Part shown: in pieces, positions 24,568 through 33,586 of the stretch | Layout of the letters: each line of letters begins with the position of its first letter | Numbering within the stretch: position 1 is the first letter of the stretch | DNA from: CAXBCP01 sp963974055 | GTDB taxonomy: Bacteria; Pseudomonadota; Alphaproteobacteria; MPNO01; UBA830 | Length of the DNA stretch: 64,000 nucleotides | Assembly (NCBI GenBank): GCA_963974055.1 | Contig: CAXBCP010000003.1 | Coordinates: 1 to 64,000, forward strand | Direction of reading: 5' to 3' | Translations under genes and position numbers: made by a program | Notes under the pieces: generated by a model | The model's input: only the letters and a program-made list of their open reading frames with translations | What the model was told of the DNA's origin: nothing | Database searches by the model: none

Positions 24568-24951
24568 GTGAACGTGCCCCGCACCTGGCCGCCGCTGTCG
24601 CCGCTCGGCACCGGTCTGGGCTGCAAATGCCCGCGCTGCGGCCGCGGCAGTCTGTTCACGGGCCTTCTCGGTGTCCGCGAACGATGCTCCCACTGCGATC
24701 TCGATCTTTCCCCCCATGATACCGGCGACGGTGCCACGGTTTTCGTCATCCTGATCCTCGGCGCAATTGCAGTCGGTCTCGCGATATGGCTGGAAACCGC
24801 TCTCGAGCCGCCGATCTGGGTGCATCTCGTTGTCTGGACCCCGGTAATCTCGATCATGTCGATCGTGTTATTGCGGCCCTTCAAAGGCATCCTGATCGGG
24901 ATGCACTACAAGAATCTTCGCCACAAATACGAACACCGCGATGATTGCTGA
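24568..24951 (+). CDS. DUF983 family membrane protein
   Basis: A 127-residue protein with two CxxC pairs near the N-terminus (CPRCGRG and CSHCDLD), which likely bind zinc, followed by two transmembrane helices (about 55-78 and 82-104). DUF983 proteins regularly lie between coxC and SURF1 in Alphaproteobacteria, but their role in oxidase biogenesis is not established. The likely start is GTG at 24568; a GTG two codons later or a longer frame inside coxC is possible. It overlaps the SURF1 start by 11 bases. Confidence 0.8.
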   Translation: MNVPRTWPPLSPLGTGLGCKCPRCGRGSLFTGLLGVRERCSHCDLDLSPHDTGDGATVFVILILGAIAVGLAIWLETALEPPIWVHLVVWTPVISIMSIVLLRPFKGILIGMHYKNLRHKYEHRDDC

Positions 24952-25669
24952 ACAGCGACCGTTTCGGCTGAATTTCTGGATGACGGTCTGCGCGGTGCCT
25001 GCTTTGATGATCCTGCTCGGGCTCGGCTTCTGGCAGGTCCAGCGCCTCGAATGGAAACAGGCGATCATCGCCGAGCGCGCCGAGCGGCTGGCGGCGCCGC
25101 CGATCGATATCGCGGCGGTACCCGCCGCCGGCTGGCGGTCCCTCGAACACCGCCGGGTGAAGATCGCGGGAACCTATCTGCACGACCGGGAAATTCTTGT
25201 GCTCAACAGCGTGCGAAACGGGCAGACCGGCGTCGACCTGATTACCCCGATGGCGCTTCAAAGCGGTGGTACGGTTCTCGTCAACCGGGGCTGGGTGCCG
25301 CGGGACTGGCCGCGGGGCGAATTGCGCGACGATCCGCAGATGCGGCGTCCTGCCGGGACAGTGAAACGGACGGGCATCCTGCGGGCGGGCGGCAAGGGCG
25401 GCAATCCCTGGATACCGGATAACGAACCTGCACGGGACCAGTGGTACCATGTCGATGTTGCGCAGATGGCGGCGAAGGCGGGCCTTGCCGATACCAGGCC
25501 CTATATCGTCAAACTCGCGCCCGGCGACGACCGCCCGGGCTACCCCAGGGGGCCGCATGCCGATTCCGGGATCCGCAACAAGCATCTCGAATACGCGATC
25601 ACCTGGTTCGGACTTGCCGCGACGCTGGTCGTGATCTACGTCCTCTATCACATACGCCGGCGAGATTAG
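24941..25669 (+). CDS. SURF1 family cytochrome oxidase assembly protein
   Basis: SURF1 (Shy1) helps insert heme a into subunit I. The 242-residue protein has the classic layout: a transmembrane helix near residues 12-30 followed by LGFWQVQRLEWK, a large periplasmic domain with VLVNRGWVPRD, and a C-terminal helix (about 215-237) preceded by NKHLEYAITWFGLA. It overlaps the DUF983 gene and closes the cox operon; an M32 peptidase follows after 9 bases. Confidence 0.94.
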   Translation: MIAEQRPFRLNFWMTVCAVPALMILLGLGFWQVQRLEWKQAIIAERAERLAAPPIDIAAVPAAGWRSLEHRRVKIAGTYLHDREILVLNSVRNGQTGVDLITPMALQSGGTVLVNRGWVPRDWPRGELRDDPQMRRPAGTVKRTGILRAGGKGGNPWIPDNEPARDQWYHVDVAQMAAKAGLADTRPYIVKLAPGDDRPGYPRGPHADSGIRNKHLEYAITWFGLAATLVVIYVLYHIRRRD

Positions 25670-25678
25670 GAAACCGAT

Positions 25679-27163
25679 TTGTCAGCTTACCAGGAACTCG
25701 AGACCCGTTTTCAGCGGATGGCCGCGCTTGGCGAAGCGGCCGGCATGCTGCATTGGGACATGTCTGTCCTGATGCCTCCCAGCGGCGCAAATGCGCGGGT
25801 AGAACAGCTTTCCGCCCTGCAGCTGACCACCCATGAAATGAAGACCGACCCCCGGCTGGCCGACCTGCTCGATGCGGCAGAGGCCGAACCCGAGACCGAT
25901 CCGTGGCGCGCCGCGAACCTGCGCGAGATGCGCCGCAGCTGGGTTCACGCGAATGCAGTCGATGCCGGCCTTGTGGATGCGATGACCCGGGCCGGTTCCG
26001 CCTGCGAAATGGTCTGGCGCGAAGCCCGTCCCGAAAACGATTTCGCGCGGGTGCTGCCCTATCTGGAAGAGGTCCTGAATCTCAGCATCCAGACCGCCGC
26101 CGCGAAGGCCGACGCCCTCGGCCGCGACCCTTACGAAGCGCTGCTCGACCAGTACGAACCCGACGGCAGTACCGACCGGATCGATGAGCTGTTTGCCGAT
26201 CTGTCTGCATTTCTGCCGGATTTCCTCGACACGGCGCTGAGCCGCCAGGCGGACCGCGGCGAGGGCGTACTGCCCGAAGGCCCGTTCCCGACCGACCGGC
26301 AGCGCGACCTCGGCGAACGCCTGATGCGCACGCTCGGCTTCGATTTCGACGCAGGGCGTCTCGACGTCAGCCTGCATCCGTTCTGCGGCGGCGTTCCCGG
26401 CGATGTCCGCATCACCACGCGCTATACCGAGGACGATTTCACGCAGAGCCTGATGGGGGTCCTGCACGAGACCGGCCACGCCCTCTACGAAATGGGCCTG
26501 CCCGCCGACTGGCGCTACCAGCCTGTCGGCGCGGCGCGCGGCATGGCATTGCACGAAAGCCAGTCCCTGCTGATCGAAATGCAGGCCTGCCGCAGCCGGG
26601 AGTACCTCGAATTCGCCGCGCCGCTGATGCGGGAGACCTTTGACGGCAGCGGCCCGGTCTGGGATGTCGACAACCTCTATCGCCTTTATACCCGGGTCGG
26701 CCGCAGCTATATCCGCGTCGATGCGGACGAAGTGACCTATCCGGCGCATGTCATCCTGCGTTACCGGCTCGAACGCGCGCTGATCGGCGGCGATATGAAA
26801 CTGGCCGATCTGCCTGGCGCGTGGAATGACGGCATGGAGGACCTGCTCGGCATCCGCCCGCCGGACGACCGTCTCGGCTGCCTTCAGGATATTCACTGGT
26901 ATAGCGGCGCCTGGGGCTATTTCCCGACCTATACGATGGGGGCCATGGCGGCCGCGCAGCTTTTTGCGGCGGCGAAGGAAGCGCACCCGGACATACCCGA
27001 TGGCATCGCGCAGGGCGATTTCGCGCCGCTGGTCGGCTGGATGCGGAAAAACCTGCATGCCCGGGCGTCTTCCGGCTCGACCGACCAACTGATGGAAGCC
27101 GCGACCGGCGAAAAGCTCGGTACGAAAGCCTTCAAGGCCCATTTGCAGGCGCGCTACGGGTGA
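25679..27163 (+). CDS. M32 family metallo-carboxypeptidase
   Basis: Zinc carboxypeptidase of the Taq/Pfu type that trims C-terminal residues from peptides in the cytosol. The 494-residue product is full length and nearly all helical. The active site is HETGH with His263, Glu264 and His267 (GVLHETGHALYEMGL), and HESQSLLIEMQ supplies the third metal ligand region. DIHWYSGAWGYFPTY near the C-terminus is characteristic. The start appears to be TTG at 25679 with AGGA about 9 bases upstream. It follows SURF1 closely and may be read from the cox operon. Confidence 0.94.
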   Translation: MSAYQELETRFQRMAALGEAAGMLHWDMSVLMPPSGANARVEQLSALQLTTHEMKTDPRLADLLDAAEAEPETDPWRAANLREMRRSWVHANAVDAGLVDAMTRAGSACEMVWREARPENDFARVLPYLEEVLNLSIQTAAAKADALGRDPYEALLDQYEPDGSTDRIDELFADLSAFLPDFLDTALSRQADRGEGVLPEGPFPTDRQRDLGERLMRTLGFDFDAGRLDVSLHPFCGGVPGDVRITTRYTEDDFTQSLMGVLHETGHALYEMGLPADWRYQPVGAARGMALHESQSLLIEMQACRSREYLEFAAPLMRETFDGSGPVWDVDNLYRLYTRVGRSYIRVDADEVTYPAHVILRYRLERALIGGDMKLADLPGAWNDGMEDLLGIRPPDDRLGCLQDIHWYSGAWGYFPTYTMGAMAAAQLFAAAKEAHPDIPDGIAQGDFAPLVGWMRKNLHARASSGSTDQLMEAATGEKLGTKAFKAHLQARYG

Positions 27164-27195
27164 TCCGCCGTTGGCCCGCTCGCTTACATTCCCGT

Positions 27196-27223
27196 TTGAC
27201 TTGGCCGCCGGCGGCTCTAAATT
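27196..27223 (+). promoter_or_regulatory. Putative sigma-70 promoter of thrC
   Basis: TTGACT (27196-27201) and TAAATT (27218-27223) are separated by 16 bases in the 84-base gap before thrC. The spacer contains a perfect 12-base palindrome, GCCGCCGGCGGC at 27204-27215, which could be an operator or chance in GC-rich DNA. Transcription would begin about 15-20 bases before the thrC start codon. Confidence 0.4.
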
Positions 27224-27247
27224 CCGCGCGGCATTGAGGAATAACCT

Positions 27248-28648
27248 TTGAAATACGTGTCCACCCGTGGCGAGGCGCCGGTCCTCGCCTTTGACGATGT
27301 ACTGCTCGCCGGTCTGGCCGACGACGGCGGACTGTATGTGCCGTCCGAATGGCCGCAGTTTTCGGCTGCCAACCTGACCGCAATGGCCGGGCTGTCCTAT
27401 GCCGAAATCGCCTATCGGGTCATTCATCCGTTTGTCGACGGTACCATTGCCGATGCCGATCTCGAACGCATGATCGACGAAACTTATGCCGGGTTCGGCC
27501 ACAAGGCGGTCGCGCCGCTGAAACAACTCGACGGCAATGACTGGCTGATGGAACTGTTCCACGGCCCGACGCTGGCATTCAAGGATTTCGCCCTGCAACT
27601 GGTCGGGCGGATGTTTGCCCATGTGCTGGCGGCGCGCGGCGAACGGGTGACCATCGTCGGGGCGACGTCGGGCGATACCGGATCGGCCGCGATCGAAGCC
27701 TGCCGCGACCGCGACAATATCGACGTGTTCATCCTGTTCCCCGAAGGCCGCGTATCGCCCGTCCAGCAGCGCCAGATGACCACCGTGGACAGCCCCAACG
27801 TGCATGCGATTGCGGTCGGCGGCACGTTCGACGACTGCCAGGATTTGGTAAAGGGGATGTTCAACGATTCCCAGTTCCGCATCGCGCAAAATCTGTCGGC
27901 GGTGAATTCGATCAACTGGGCACGGGTCATGGTGCAGATCGTCTATTATTTCGCCGCGGCGACACGTCTCGGGGCGCCGCAGCGCCCGATCAGTTTCGCC
28001 GTCCCGACGGGCAATTTCGGCAACGTGCTTGCCGGCTGGGCCGCGTGGAAATGCGGACTGCCGGTGGACCGCCTCGCGATCGGCACCAACAGCAACGATA
28101 TCCTGTTCCGGTTTTTCGAAACGGGCGAGATGAAGATGGCGGGGGTCGCGCCGACCCTGTCGCCGAGCATGGACATTCAGGTATCGAGCAATTTCGAACG
28201 CCTGCTGTTCGATATGCTGGGCGGCGACGGCGCTGCTGTCCGCCGGTGGATAGACGATTTCCGCGCCACCGGGGCGGTGTCGGTGGACGACGAAAGACTG
28301 TCCGCCGCGCGGGCGAAATTCGCCGCCGCAAGGCTGGACGACGAAGGCACCAAACGGGTCATCCGCGAAACCTACGAAACCACCGGCGAATTGCTCGACC
28401 CGCATAGCGCTATCGGGGTTTATGCCGCGCAGCAATGCCGCGGCGACCGGGCCGTCCCCATGGTGTCGCTGGCCACTGCGCATCCCGCCAAATTCCCCGA
28501 TGCCGTGTCGGCGGCGACGGGCGTTCACCCGGCCCTGCCGGAGCGCATGGCGGAGCTGTTCGACCGCGACGAGAAATTCGCCACCCTGCCGAACGACATT
28601 GCGGCCGTGCAGGACTTTGTCCGGCGCAGGACGGGCGGCGTCGCATGA
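27248..28648 (+). CDS. thrC: Threonine synthase
   Basis: PLP enzyme that converts O-phosphohomoserine to threonine, completing the pathway after ThrB (36.5-37.4 kb). The 466-residue protein belongs to the long fungal/proteobacterial class. The PLP lysine is Lys112 in GPTLAFKDFALQ, and GATSGDTGSAAIEA binds the phosphate. The start is TTG (MKYVSTRGEAP, the standard N-terminus) with GAGGAAT just upstream. Its TGA stop overlaps the M16 peptidase start as ATGA. Confidence 0.96.
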   Translation: MKYVSTRGEAPVLAFDDVLLAGLADDGGLYVPSEWPQFSAANLTAMAGLSYAEIAYRVIHPFVDGTIADADLERMIDETYAGFGHKAVAPLKQLDGNDWLMELFHGPTLAFKDFALQLVGRMFAHVLAARGERVTIVGATSGDTGSAAIEACRDRDNIDVFILFPEGRVSPVQQRQMTTVDSPNVHAIAVGGTFDDCQDLVKGMFNDSQFRIAQNLSAVNSINWARVMVQIVYYFAAATRLGAPQRPISFAVPTGNFGNVLAGWAAWKCGLPVDRLAIGTNSNDILFRFFETGEMKMAGVAPTLSPSMDIQVSSNFERLLFDMLGGDGAAVRRWIDDFRATGAVSVDDERLSAARAKFAAARLDDEGTKRVIRETYETTGELLDPHSAIGVYAAQQCRGDRAVPMVSLATAHPAKFPDAVSAATGVHPALPERMAELFDRDEKFATLPNDIAAVQDFVRRRTGGVA

Positions 28649-29907
28649 CGATCCAACATGCGACCCTGCCGGGCGGCATGCGTTTGGTGACGGACAGCAT
28701 GGACTCGGTGGAAACCGTGTCTTTGGGGGTCTGGGTCAATGCCGGCGCGCGCAACGAAACCGCCGATATAAACGGCGTCTCGCACCTGCTCGAACATATG
28801 GCGTTCAAGGGCACGGCGCGGCGGACGTCGATGGATATTGCGGTCGAGATCGAGAATGTCGGCGGTCACCTGAACGCCTATACGTCCCGGGAATCAACGG
28901 TTTATTACGCTACCGTCCTCAAGGAAGACGCCGATCTGGCGCTCGATATCGTATCCGATATCCTGGTGAATTCGACTTTTGACGAGGACGAACTGGCGCG
29001 CGAACGCACGGTGGTGCTCCAGGAAATCGGCCAGGCGAACGACACCCCCGACGACATCATTTTCGATACCTTCCAGGAAACGGCCTATCCCGACCAGCCG
29101 CTCGGGCGGGCCATCCTGGGGCCGGCAGAAATCGTCCGGCAGATGCCCCGGGAAACGCTGGTGAACTATATCGGCGAACAATACGGCGCCGAGCGCATGG
29201 TGCTGTCCGCCGCGGGCAATCTCGATCACGACATGCTTGCCGGACTTGCGGAAAAGGCATTTTCGGGCTCCCTGCCGTCGGCCGCGGGTACGATTGAGCC
29301 CGGTCGTTACAGCGGCGGCGACAGCCGGGAAATCCGCGACCTCGAACAGGCGCATCTGGTCATGGGGTTCGAAGGCGTCAGCTTCGATGACGACGACTAT
29401 TATCCGCTCGCCGTATTATCGACCGCGCTCGGTGGCGGCATGTCGTCGCGTCTGTTCCAGGAAGTGCGCGAAAAACGCGGGCTGGTCTATTCGATCTACA
29501 CGTTTTCGTCTTCGTACCAGGATGGCGGGTTGTTCGGCCTGTATGCCGGAACCGGCGAGGACGAGGTCGCGGAACTGATCGCCGTCGTGTGCGACGAACT
29601 GATCAAGGTCGCCGCCGATCCGCTGGCGGATGACGAAATCACCCGCGCCCGGGCGCAGATCAAGGCCGGTGTCCTGATGTCGCTGGAAAGCACGTCGTCC
29701 CGCGCCGAACGGCTGGCCCGTCACCTGCAGGTTTACGATCGGATTATCCCCGTCGACGAAATCGCCGCACGCATCGATTCGGTCTCGGCGGAGGACATAC
29801 GCCGGGTCGCTGCCCGGCTCCTGTCATCGCCGCCGACGATCGCGGCGCTCGGCCCGGTTGCGCGGCTTGAAGATTATGACAGCGTGAAAGCCCGGCTGGC
29901 GTCCTGA
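28645..29907 (+). CDS. M16 family zinc peptidase, mitochondrial processing peptidase-like
   Basis: A 420-residue member of the pitrilysin family related to the MPP beta subunit. The inverted zinc motif HLLEH is at His47, Glu50 and His51, with the distal glutamate in ERTVVLQEIGQ. A glycine-rich loop ALGGGMSSRLFQEVREKRG and the YSIYTFSSSYQDGGLF segment are standard. The product lacks a signal peptide. Overlapping thrC by 4 bases is the usual alphaproteobacterial arrangement. Substrate unknown. Confidence 0.93.
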   Translation: MTIQHATLPGGMRLVTDSMDSVETVSLGVWVNAGARNETADINGVSHLLEHMAFKGTARRTSMDIAVEIENVGGHLNAYTSRESTVYYATVLKEDADLALDIVSDILVNSTFDEDELARERTVVLQEIGQANDTPDDIIFDTFQETAYPDQPLGRAILGPAEIVRQMPRETLVNYIGEQYGAERMVLSAAGNLDHDMLAGLAEKAFSGSLPSAAGTIEPGRYSGGDSREIRDLEQAHLVMGFEGVSFDDDDYYPLAVLSTALGGGMSSRLFQEVREKRGLVYSIYTFSSSYQDGGLFGLYAGTGEDEVAELIAVVCDELIKVAADPLADDEITRARAQIKAGVLMSLESTSSRAERLARHLQVYDRIIPVDEIAARIDSVSAEDIRRVAARLLSSPPTIAALGPVARLEDYDSVKARLAS

Positions 29908-29934
29908 CGTTTCGTAGTGCGGAGGTACTGTTTC

Positions 29935-30522
29935 CTAGGCGTGTCCGGCGTCTCCCGAAAGCATGGATACGTCGATGCCCATCTTCGCGAGTGCGCCCTG
30001 CCAGATCGTTTTGGGATCGGTCCCGAAAATCAGCGTGTCGTCGGCGTCGACCGACAGCCAGCCATTGGCCTGGATCTCGGTGTCGAGCTGCCCCGGACCC
30101 CAGCCGGCATATCCGAGCGCGAGCAGGCTGTTGCGTGGGCCTTCGCCTTCGGCGATATCGCGCAGGATATCGGTTGTCGCCGTCATGGCGATGTGGTCGT
30201 CGATGACCATGGTCGCATCCTGAACGTAATCGGATGAGTGCAGTACGAACCCGCGCCCCGATTCTACCGGGCCGCCGAAATGAACGCGGATATCGTTGCC
30301 GCGCGGGGTCGGTTCCAGCCCGAGCTGGTCGAGAAGATCGGGGAAATCGATATTCTCCATCACCTTGTTGACAACCAGTCCCATCGCGCCGTCTTCGGTA
30401 TGGGCGCACATGTAGATCACGGTTTTTGCGAATCTCTCGTCGAGCATCTGCGGCATTGCGACCAGAAGCTGGCCGGCGAGATATCCTTCCTTTTCGGTCG
30501 TATTGTCTGAGCTATCGGTCAT
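29935..30522 (-). CDS. YqgE/AlgH family protein
   Basis: A 195-residue protein of the UPF0301 family. Landmarks are GQLLVAMPQMLDERFAKTVIYMC, given here as GQLLVAMPQM and RFAKTVIYMCAH, then GAMGLVVNK and a GGPV motif (HFGGPVESGRGFVLHS), and LALGYAGWGPGQLDTEI. The biochemical function is not known; AlgH influences alginate genes in Pseudomonas. The start is ATG 30522 (MTDSSDN); an upstream in-frame start would add a basic 20-residue leader lacking conservation. It converges with the M16 gene and is divergent from the DsbD-like gene. Confidence 0.9.
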   Translation of the reverse strand: MTDSSDNTTEKEGYLAGQLLVAMPQMLDERFAKTVIYMCAHTEDGAMGLVVNKVMENIDFPDLLDQLGLEPTPRGNDIRVHFGGPVESGRGFVLHSSDYVQDATMVIDDHIAMTATTDILRDIAEGEGPRNSLLALGYAGWGPGQLDTEIQANGWLSVDADDTLIFGTDPKTIWQGALAKMGIDVSMLSGDAGHA

Positions 30523-30720
30523 TTCGCACCTGTGCAGTCGTTTTGCCCGTAAAAGAGCTGTTTTGCGCCGTTTTATCGTCATCTGACGGGCTATATCGTG
30601 GCGTCAGGCGATACACGCAAAGTTTACGCACCGCCTCCGATGATTGATCCGGGAATGCTGGTTCGGGCGTTACGTTGCCCTATATTATAGAACAAGATTG
30701 TACGAAGGGTGAATGCCAAG

Positions 30721-32901
30721 ATGTTCCCGGCGGTTGTGAAGCTGACGAAGTTACTCCGCGTCTGTGCCCTGGCGCTGGCGGGGCTGTGTGTCATGGCGAT
30801 CCCGTCGCTTGGCGCGTCCTCCGAATGGTTCGACCATGACCACGGCGCCGTCCGTCTGATTGCCGGACAGGCAAATGCCGGCACTGGCGAGAAGATCGAG
30901 CTCGGCCTGCAGTTCCGGATGAAGCCGGGCTGGAAGGTGTACTGGCGCACGCCCGGCGACGCCGGTTTTCCGCCGGAGGTGAACTGGGCCGGGTCCGCAA
31001 ATTTCGCAGGAGCGGCCGTCGCCTGGCCGGCGCCGCAACGGTTTTCCGTGCTGGGTCTCGAAACCCTCGGCTACAAGGACGAGGTCGTTTTTCCCATCGA
31101 CGCGACGGTTTTCGAGCCCGGCAAGCCGGTCGAGTTGAAAGCCCGGGTGCGGTTTCTGACCTGCGACGATATCTGTGTGCCCTACGAGACGAACCTTGAA
31201 CTGGCCCTGCCGGCTGGGCCCGACCTGAACACGATTGAATTGGGCACGATAAGCACCTGGCGGGGCAGGGTACCGAGTTCTGCTTCACCGGCGGCGCTGA
31301 CCATTGCGCGGGCCGAGGTCGCCGGCAGCGGCAAGGACCAGGCATTGATCGTGCGGATCACCGGTACGGATGCCCTGACGAATCCGGATCTGTTCGTCGA
31401 AGGTCCGCCCGATTACGGCTTCCAGAAGCCGGTTGTCCAGATCGCGTCGAATGGCAACGAAGCGTTGATGCGGGTCGGCGTACAGGCGCCCAAACGCCCC
31501 GATGCCCGTCTTGCGGGCGAGGCCGTGACCCTGACGCTGGTCGACGGCGACCGGGCGATCGAACGCCGTCTGACACTGAACCGCGCGGCATCGACCGGTG
31601 CGGCAGGCGCAGCGGGCCCGGCGGCGTTGGCGGGCGGCACGGCGGATGTGAGCACCGGGTACGGGTTTCTTGCCATTCTCGGTCTCGCCCTGCTCGGCGG
31701 GCTGATCCTTAATCTTATGCCCTGCGTGCTGCCGGTGCTGTCGATCAAGCTGTTAACCGTCGTCAGCCATGGCGGCGAGGCGCCGGGCCGCATCCGGGCG
31801 GGGTTCCTTGCCTCCGCCGCCGGTATCCTTGCCTGTTTCGCGCTGCTCGGCACGGTAGCGGTCGGCCTGCAGGCGGCGGGGCTTGCGGCGGGGTGGGGCA
31901 TTCAGTTCCAGCAACCGGCATTCCTCGCCTTCATGATCGCGGTGATCACCCTGTTCGCCTGCAATATGTGGGGCCTGTTCGATATCCGCCTGCCGGGCGC
32001 TGTCGCCGATGCGGCGGCGAATTCCGGCCGGGAAAGCGGCGGTCTCGGCGGTCACTTTCTGACCGGCGCCTTTGCGACCCTGCTGGCGACACCGTGCAGC
32101 GCGCCATTTCTCGGTACGGCTGTCGGGTTTGCGTTGTCCCGCGGGCCGCTGGAAATTTACGCGGTGTTTATCGTGCTCGGGATCGGGCTGGCGTTGCCGT
32201 GGATCGTCGTCGCAGCGTTCCCGGCGCTTGCCAATCGGCTGCCCAGGCCCGGTCACTGGATGATCACGTTGAAACGGTTCCTGTCGATTGCGCTGATCGG
32301 TACCGCGGTCTGGTTGCTCAGCGTTCTGTGGTTCCAGATCGGCAGCGCCGCGACCGGCATAATCGTGACCCTGATGATCGCAATTGCGTTTTCGGTCTGG
32401 CAGTACCGGCATCTCGGCGAGAAAGCGCGGTTCGCGACGTGGATCGTGGTCGGGCTGTTGACGGCGATCTCCATGGTCGGGGCCAACAGCTTCATCGGCG
32501 CAGGCGCCGACAGGGTTGTCGCCGCCGAAGACGACACCTGGCGCAAATTCGATCCGGCCGCCATCGGTACGGAGGTCGCGAAAGGCAACACGGTGTTCGT
32601 CGACGTGACCGCCGACTGGTGCCTGACCTGCCAGGTCAATAAATCCCTGGTGCTGAACCGGGGCCGGGTCGGCGAAATACTGGGCGCCGGGCGCATCGTT
32701 GCGATGAAGGCGGACTGGACCAAACCCGACCCCGCGATCGCCGACTATCTGAAAAGTTTCGGCCGCTTCGGCATTCCGTTTAACGTGGTTTACGGACCCG
32801 CCATGCCCGGCGGCGTGCCGTTGCCGGAAATCCTGACCGAATCGGCGGTGCTCGCGGCCTTCGAGAAGGCCGGCGGCAAGGCGGTACTGGCCGGGCGGTA
32901 G
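30721..32901 (+). CDS. DsbD-family thiol:disulfide interchange protein
   Basis: Membrane reductant conveyor that passes electrons from cytosolic thioredoxin to periplasmic proteins. The 726-residue protein has a signal peptide (about 1-32), a periplasmic domain (to about 300) with CDDIC, a DsbD-beta membrane core with MPCVLPVLS (Cys335) and TPCSAPF (Cys459), and a C-terminal thioredoxin domain with CLTC at Cys634 and Cys637. It resembles the ScsB/DsbD-like branch with an extended N-terminal domain. The ATG at 30721 is preferred; a GTG at 30709 adds four residues. The downstream peroxiredoxin may draw on related thiol chemistry. Confidence 0.92.
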   Translation: MFPAVVKLTKLLRVCALALAGLCVMAIPSLGASSEWFDHDHGAVRLIAGQANAGTGEKIELGLQFRMKPGWKVYWRTPGDAGFPPEVNWAGSANFAGAAVAWPAPQRFSVLGLETLGYKDEVVFPIDATVFEPGKPVELKARVRFLTCDDICVPYETNLELALPAGPDLNTIELGTISTWRGRVPSSASPAALTIARAEVAGSGKDQALIVRITGTDALTNPDLFVEGPPDYGFQKPVVQIASNGNEALMRVGVQAPKRPDARLAGEAVTLTLVDGDRAIERRLTLNRAASTGAAGAAGPAALAGGTADVSTGYGFLAILGLALLGGLILNLMPCVLPVLSIKLLTVVSHGGEAPGRIRAGFLASAAGILACFALLGTVAVGLQAAGLAAGWGIQFQQPAFLAFMIAVITLFACNMWGLFDIRLPGAVADAAANSGRESGGLGGHFLTGAFATLLATPCSAPFLGTAVGFALSRGPLEIYAVFIVLGIGLALPWIVVAAFPALANRLPRPGHWMITLKRFLSIALIGTAVWLLSVLWFQIGSAATGIIVTLMIAIAFSVWQYRHLGEKARFATWIVVGLLTAISMVGANSFIGAGADRVVAAEDDTWRKFDPAAIGTEVAKGNTVFVDVTADWCLTCQVNKSLVLNRGRVGEILGAGRIVAMKADWTKPDPAIADYLKSFGRFGIPFNVVYGPAMPGGVPLPEILTESAVLAAFEKAGGKAVLAGR

Positions 32902-33028
32902 CGTTTTCGGGGCTTTCGGAAAATTACCCCCCTGTCTTTCCCGGCAGGTGACAAACGCGCGCGGGTGTTCTATTTCACTCTTCTGGTTTTTGGGTCCCAA
33001 ACGGCCCTTTTTTAAATGGGAGAGCGAA

Positions 33029-33511
33029 ATGGCTATTGGTGTAGGTGACAAGATTCCGTCGGGCGCATTGGCGACAATGGGCGCGGACGGGCCCGGTCCG
33101 GTTACGACCGACGAATTGTTCAGCGGCAAAAAAGTGGTTCTTTTCGCGGTGCCGGGGGCGTTTACGCCGACCTGCTCGGCCAAGCACCTGCCGGGCTTCA
33201 TCGAGAAGGCCGATGCGATCAAGGCAAAGGGCGTCGATACCATCGCCTGCCTGTCCGTGAACGACGTTTTCGTCATGGATGCCTGGGGCAAGAATCAGAA
33301 CGCCGCCGGCAAGGTGCAGATGCTCGCCGATGGCAGCGCCGCACTGACCAAGCAGATGGGCACCGTTCTTGACCTTACCGACAAAGGCCTCGGCGTCCGG
33401 TCCAGCCGCTATTCGATGATCGTCGATGACGGTACCGTTACGCAGATCAACCAGGAAGAAGGCGGCGGGTTCGAAGTCAGCGACGCTGACACGATTCTCA
33501 GCCAGCTCTAG
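33029..33511 (+). CDS. Peroxiredoxin, Prx5 type
   Basis: Thiol peroxidase that reduces hydrogen peroxide and alkyl hydroperoxides in the cytosol, probably with glutathione or glutaredoxin. The 160-residue protein has the peroxidatic cysteine Cys49 in PGAFTPTCSAKHLPGF, the signature of the atypical Prx5/PrxII class, and arginine in LGVRSSRYSMIVDDG. The start is ATG 33029 with GGGAGAG upstream. A strong hairpin terminator follows 22 bases after the stop. gshA at 15.8 kb supplies the glutathione pathway. Confidence 0.95.
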   Translation: MAIGVGDKIPSGALATMGADGPGPVTTDELFSGKKVVLFAVPGAFTPTCSAKHLPGFIEKADAIKAKGVDTIACLSVNDVFVMDAWGKNQNAAGKVQMLADGSAALTKQMGTVLDLTDKGLGVRSSRYSMIVDDGTVTQINQEEGGGFEVSDADTILSQL

Positions 33512-33533
33512 GCGCACCGCCAGTCGACATCCG

Positions 33534-33560
33534 CCCCGGCCCCAATGGCCGGGGCGTTTT
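33534..33560 (+). terminator. Rho-independent terminator after the peroxiredoxin gene
   Basis: A perfect 8-bp stem CCCCGGCC / GGCCGGGG with a 5-base loop (CCAAT), followed by CGTTTTCATTT. It separates the peroxiredoxin gene from the molybdopterin-binding subunit, so the latter needs its own promoter or read-through. Confidence 0.8.
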
Positions 33561-33586
33561 CATTTCAAGTTCGGAGGTCGGGCACG

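Noticed and set aside
25682..28528. A 948-codon open frame on the minus strand, antisense to the M32 peptidase and thrC
   Set aside because: It is the mirror of two well-supported genes in GC-rich DNA, has low-complexity Arg/Gly/His composition and no family motif.
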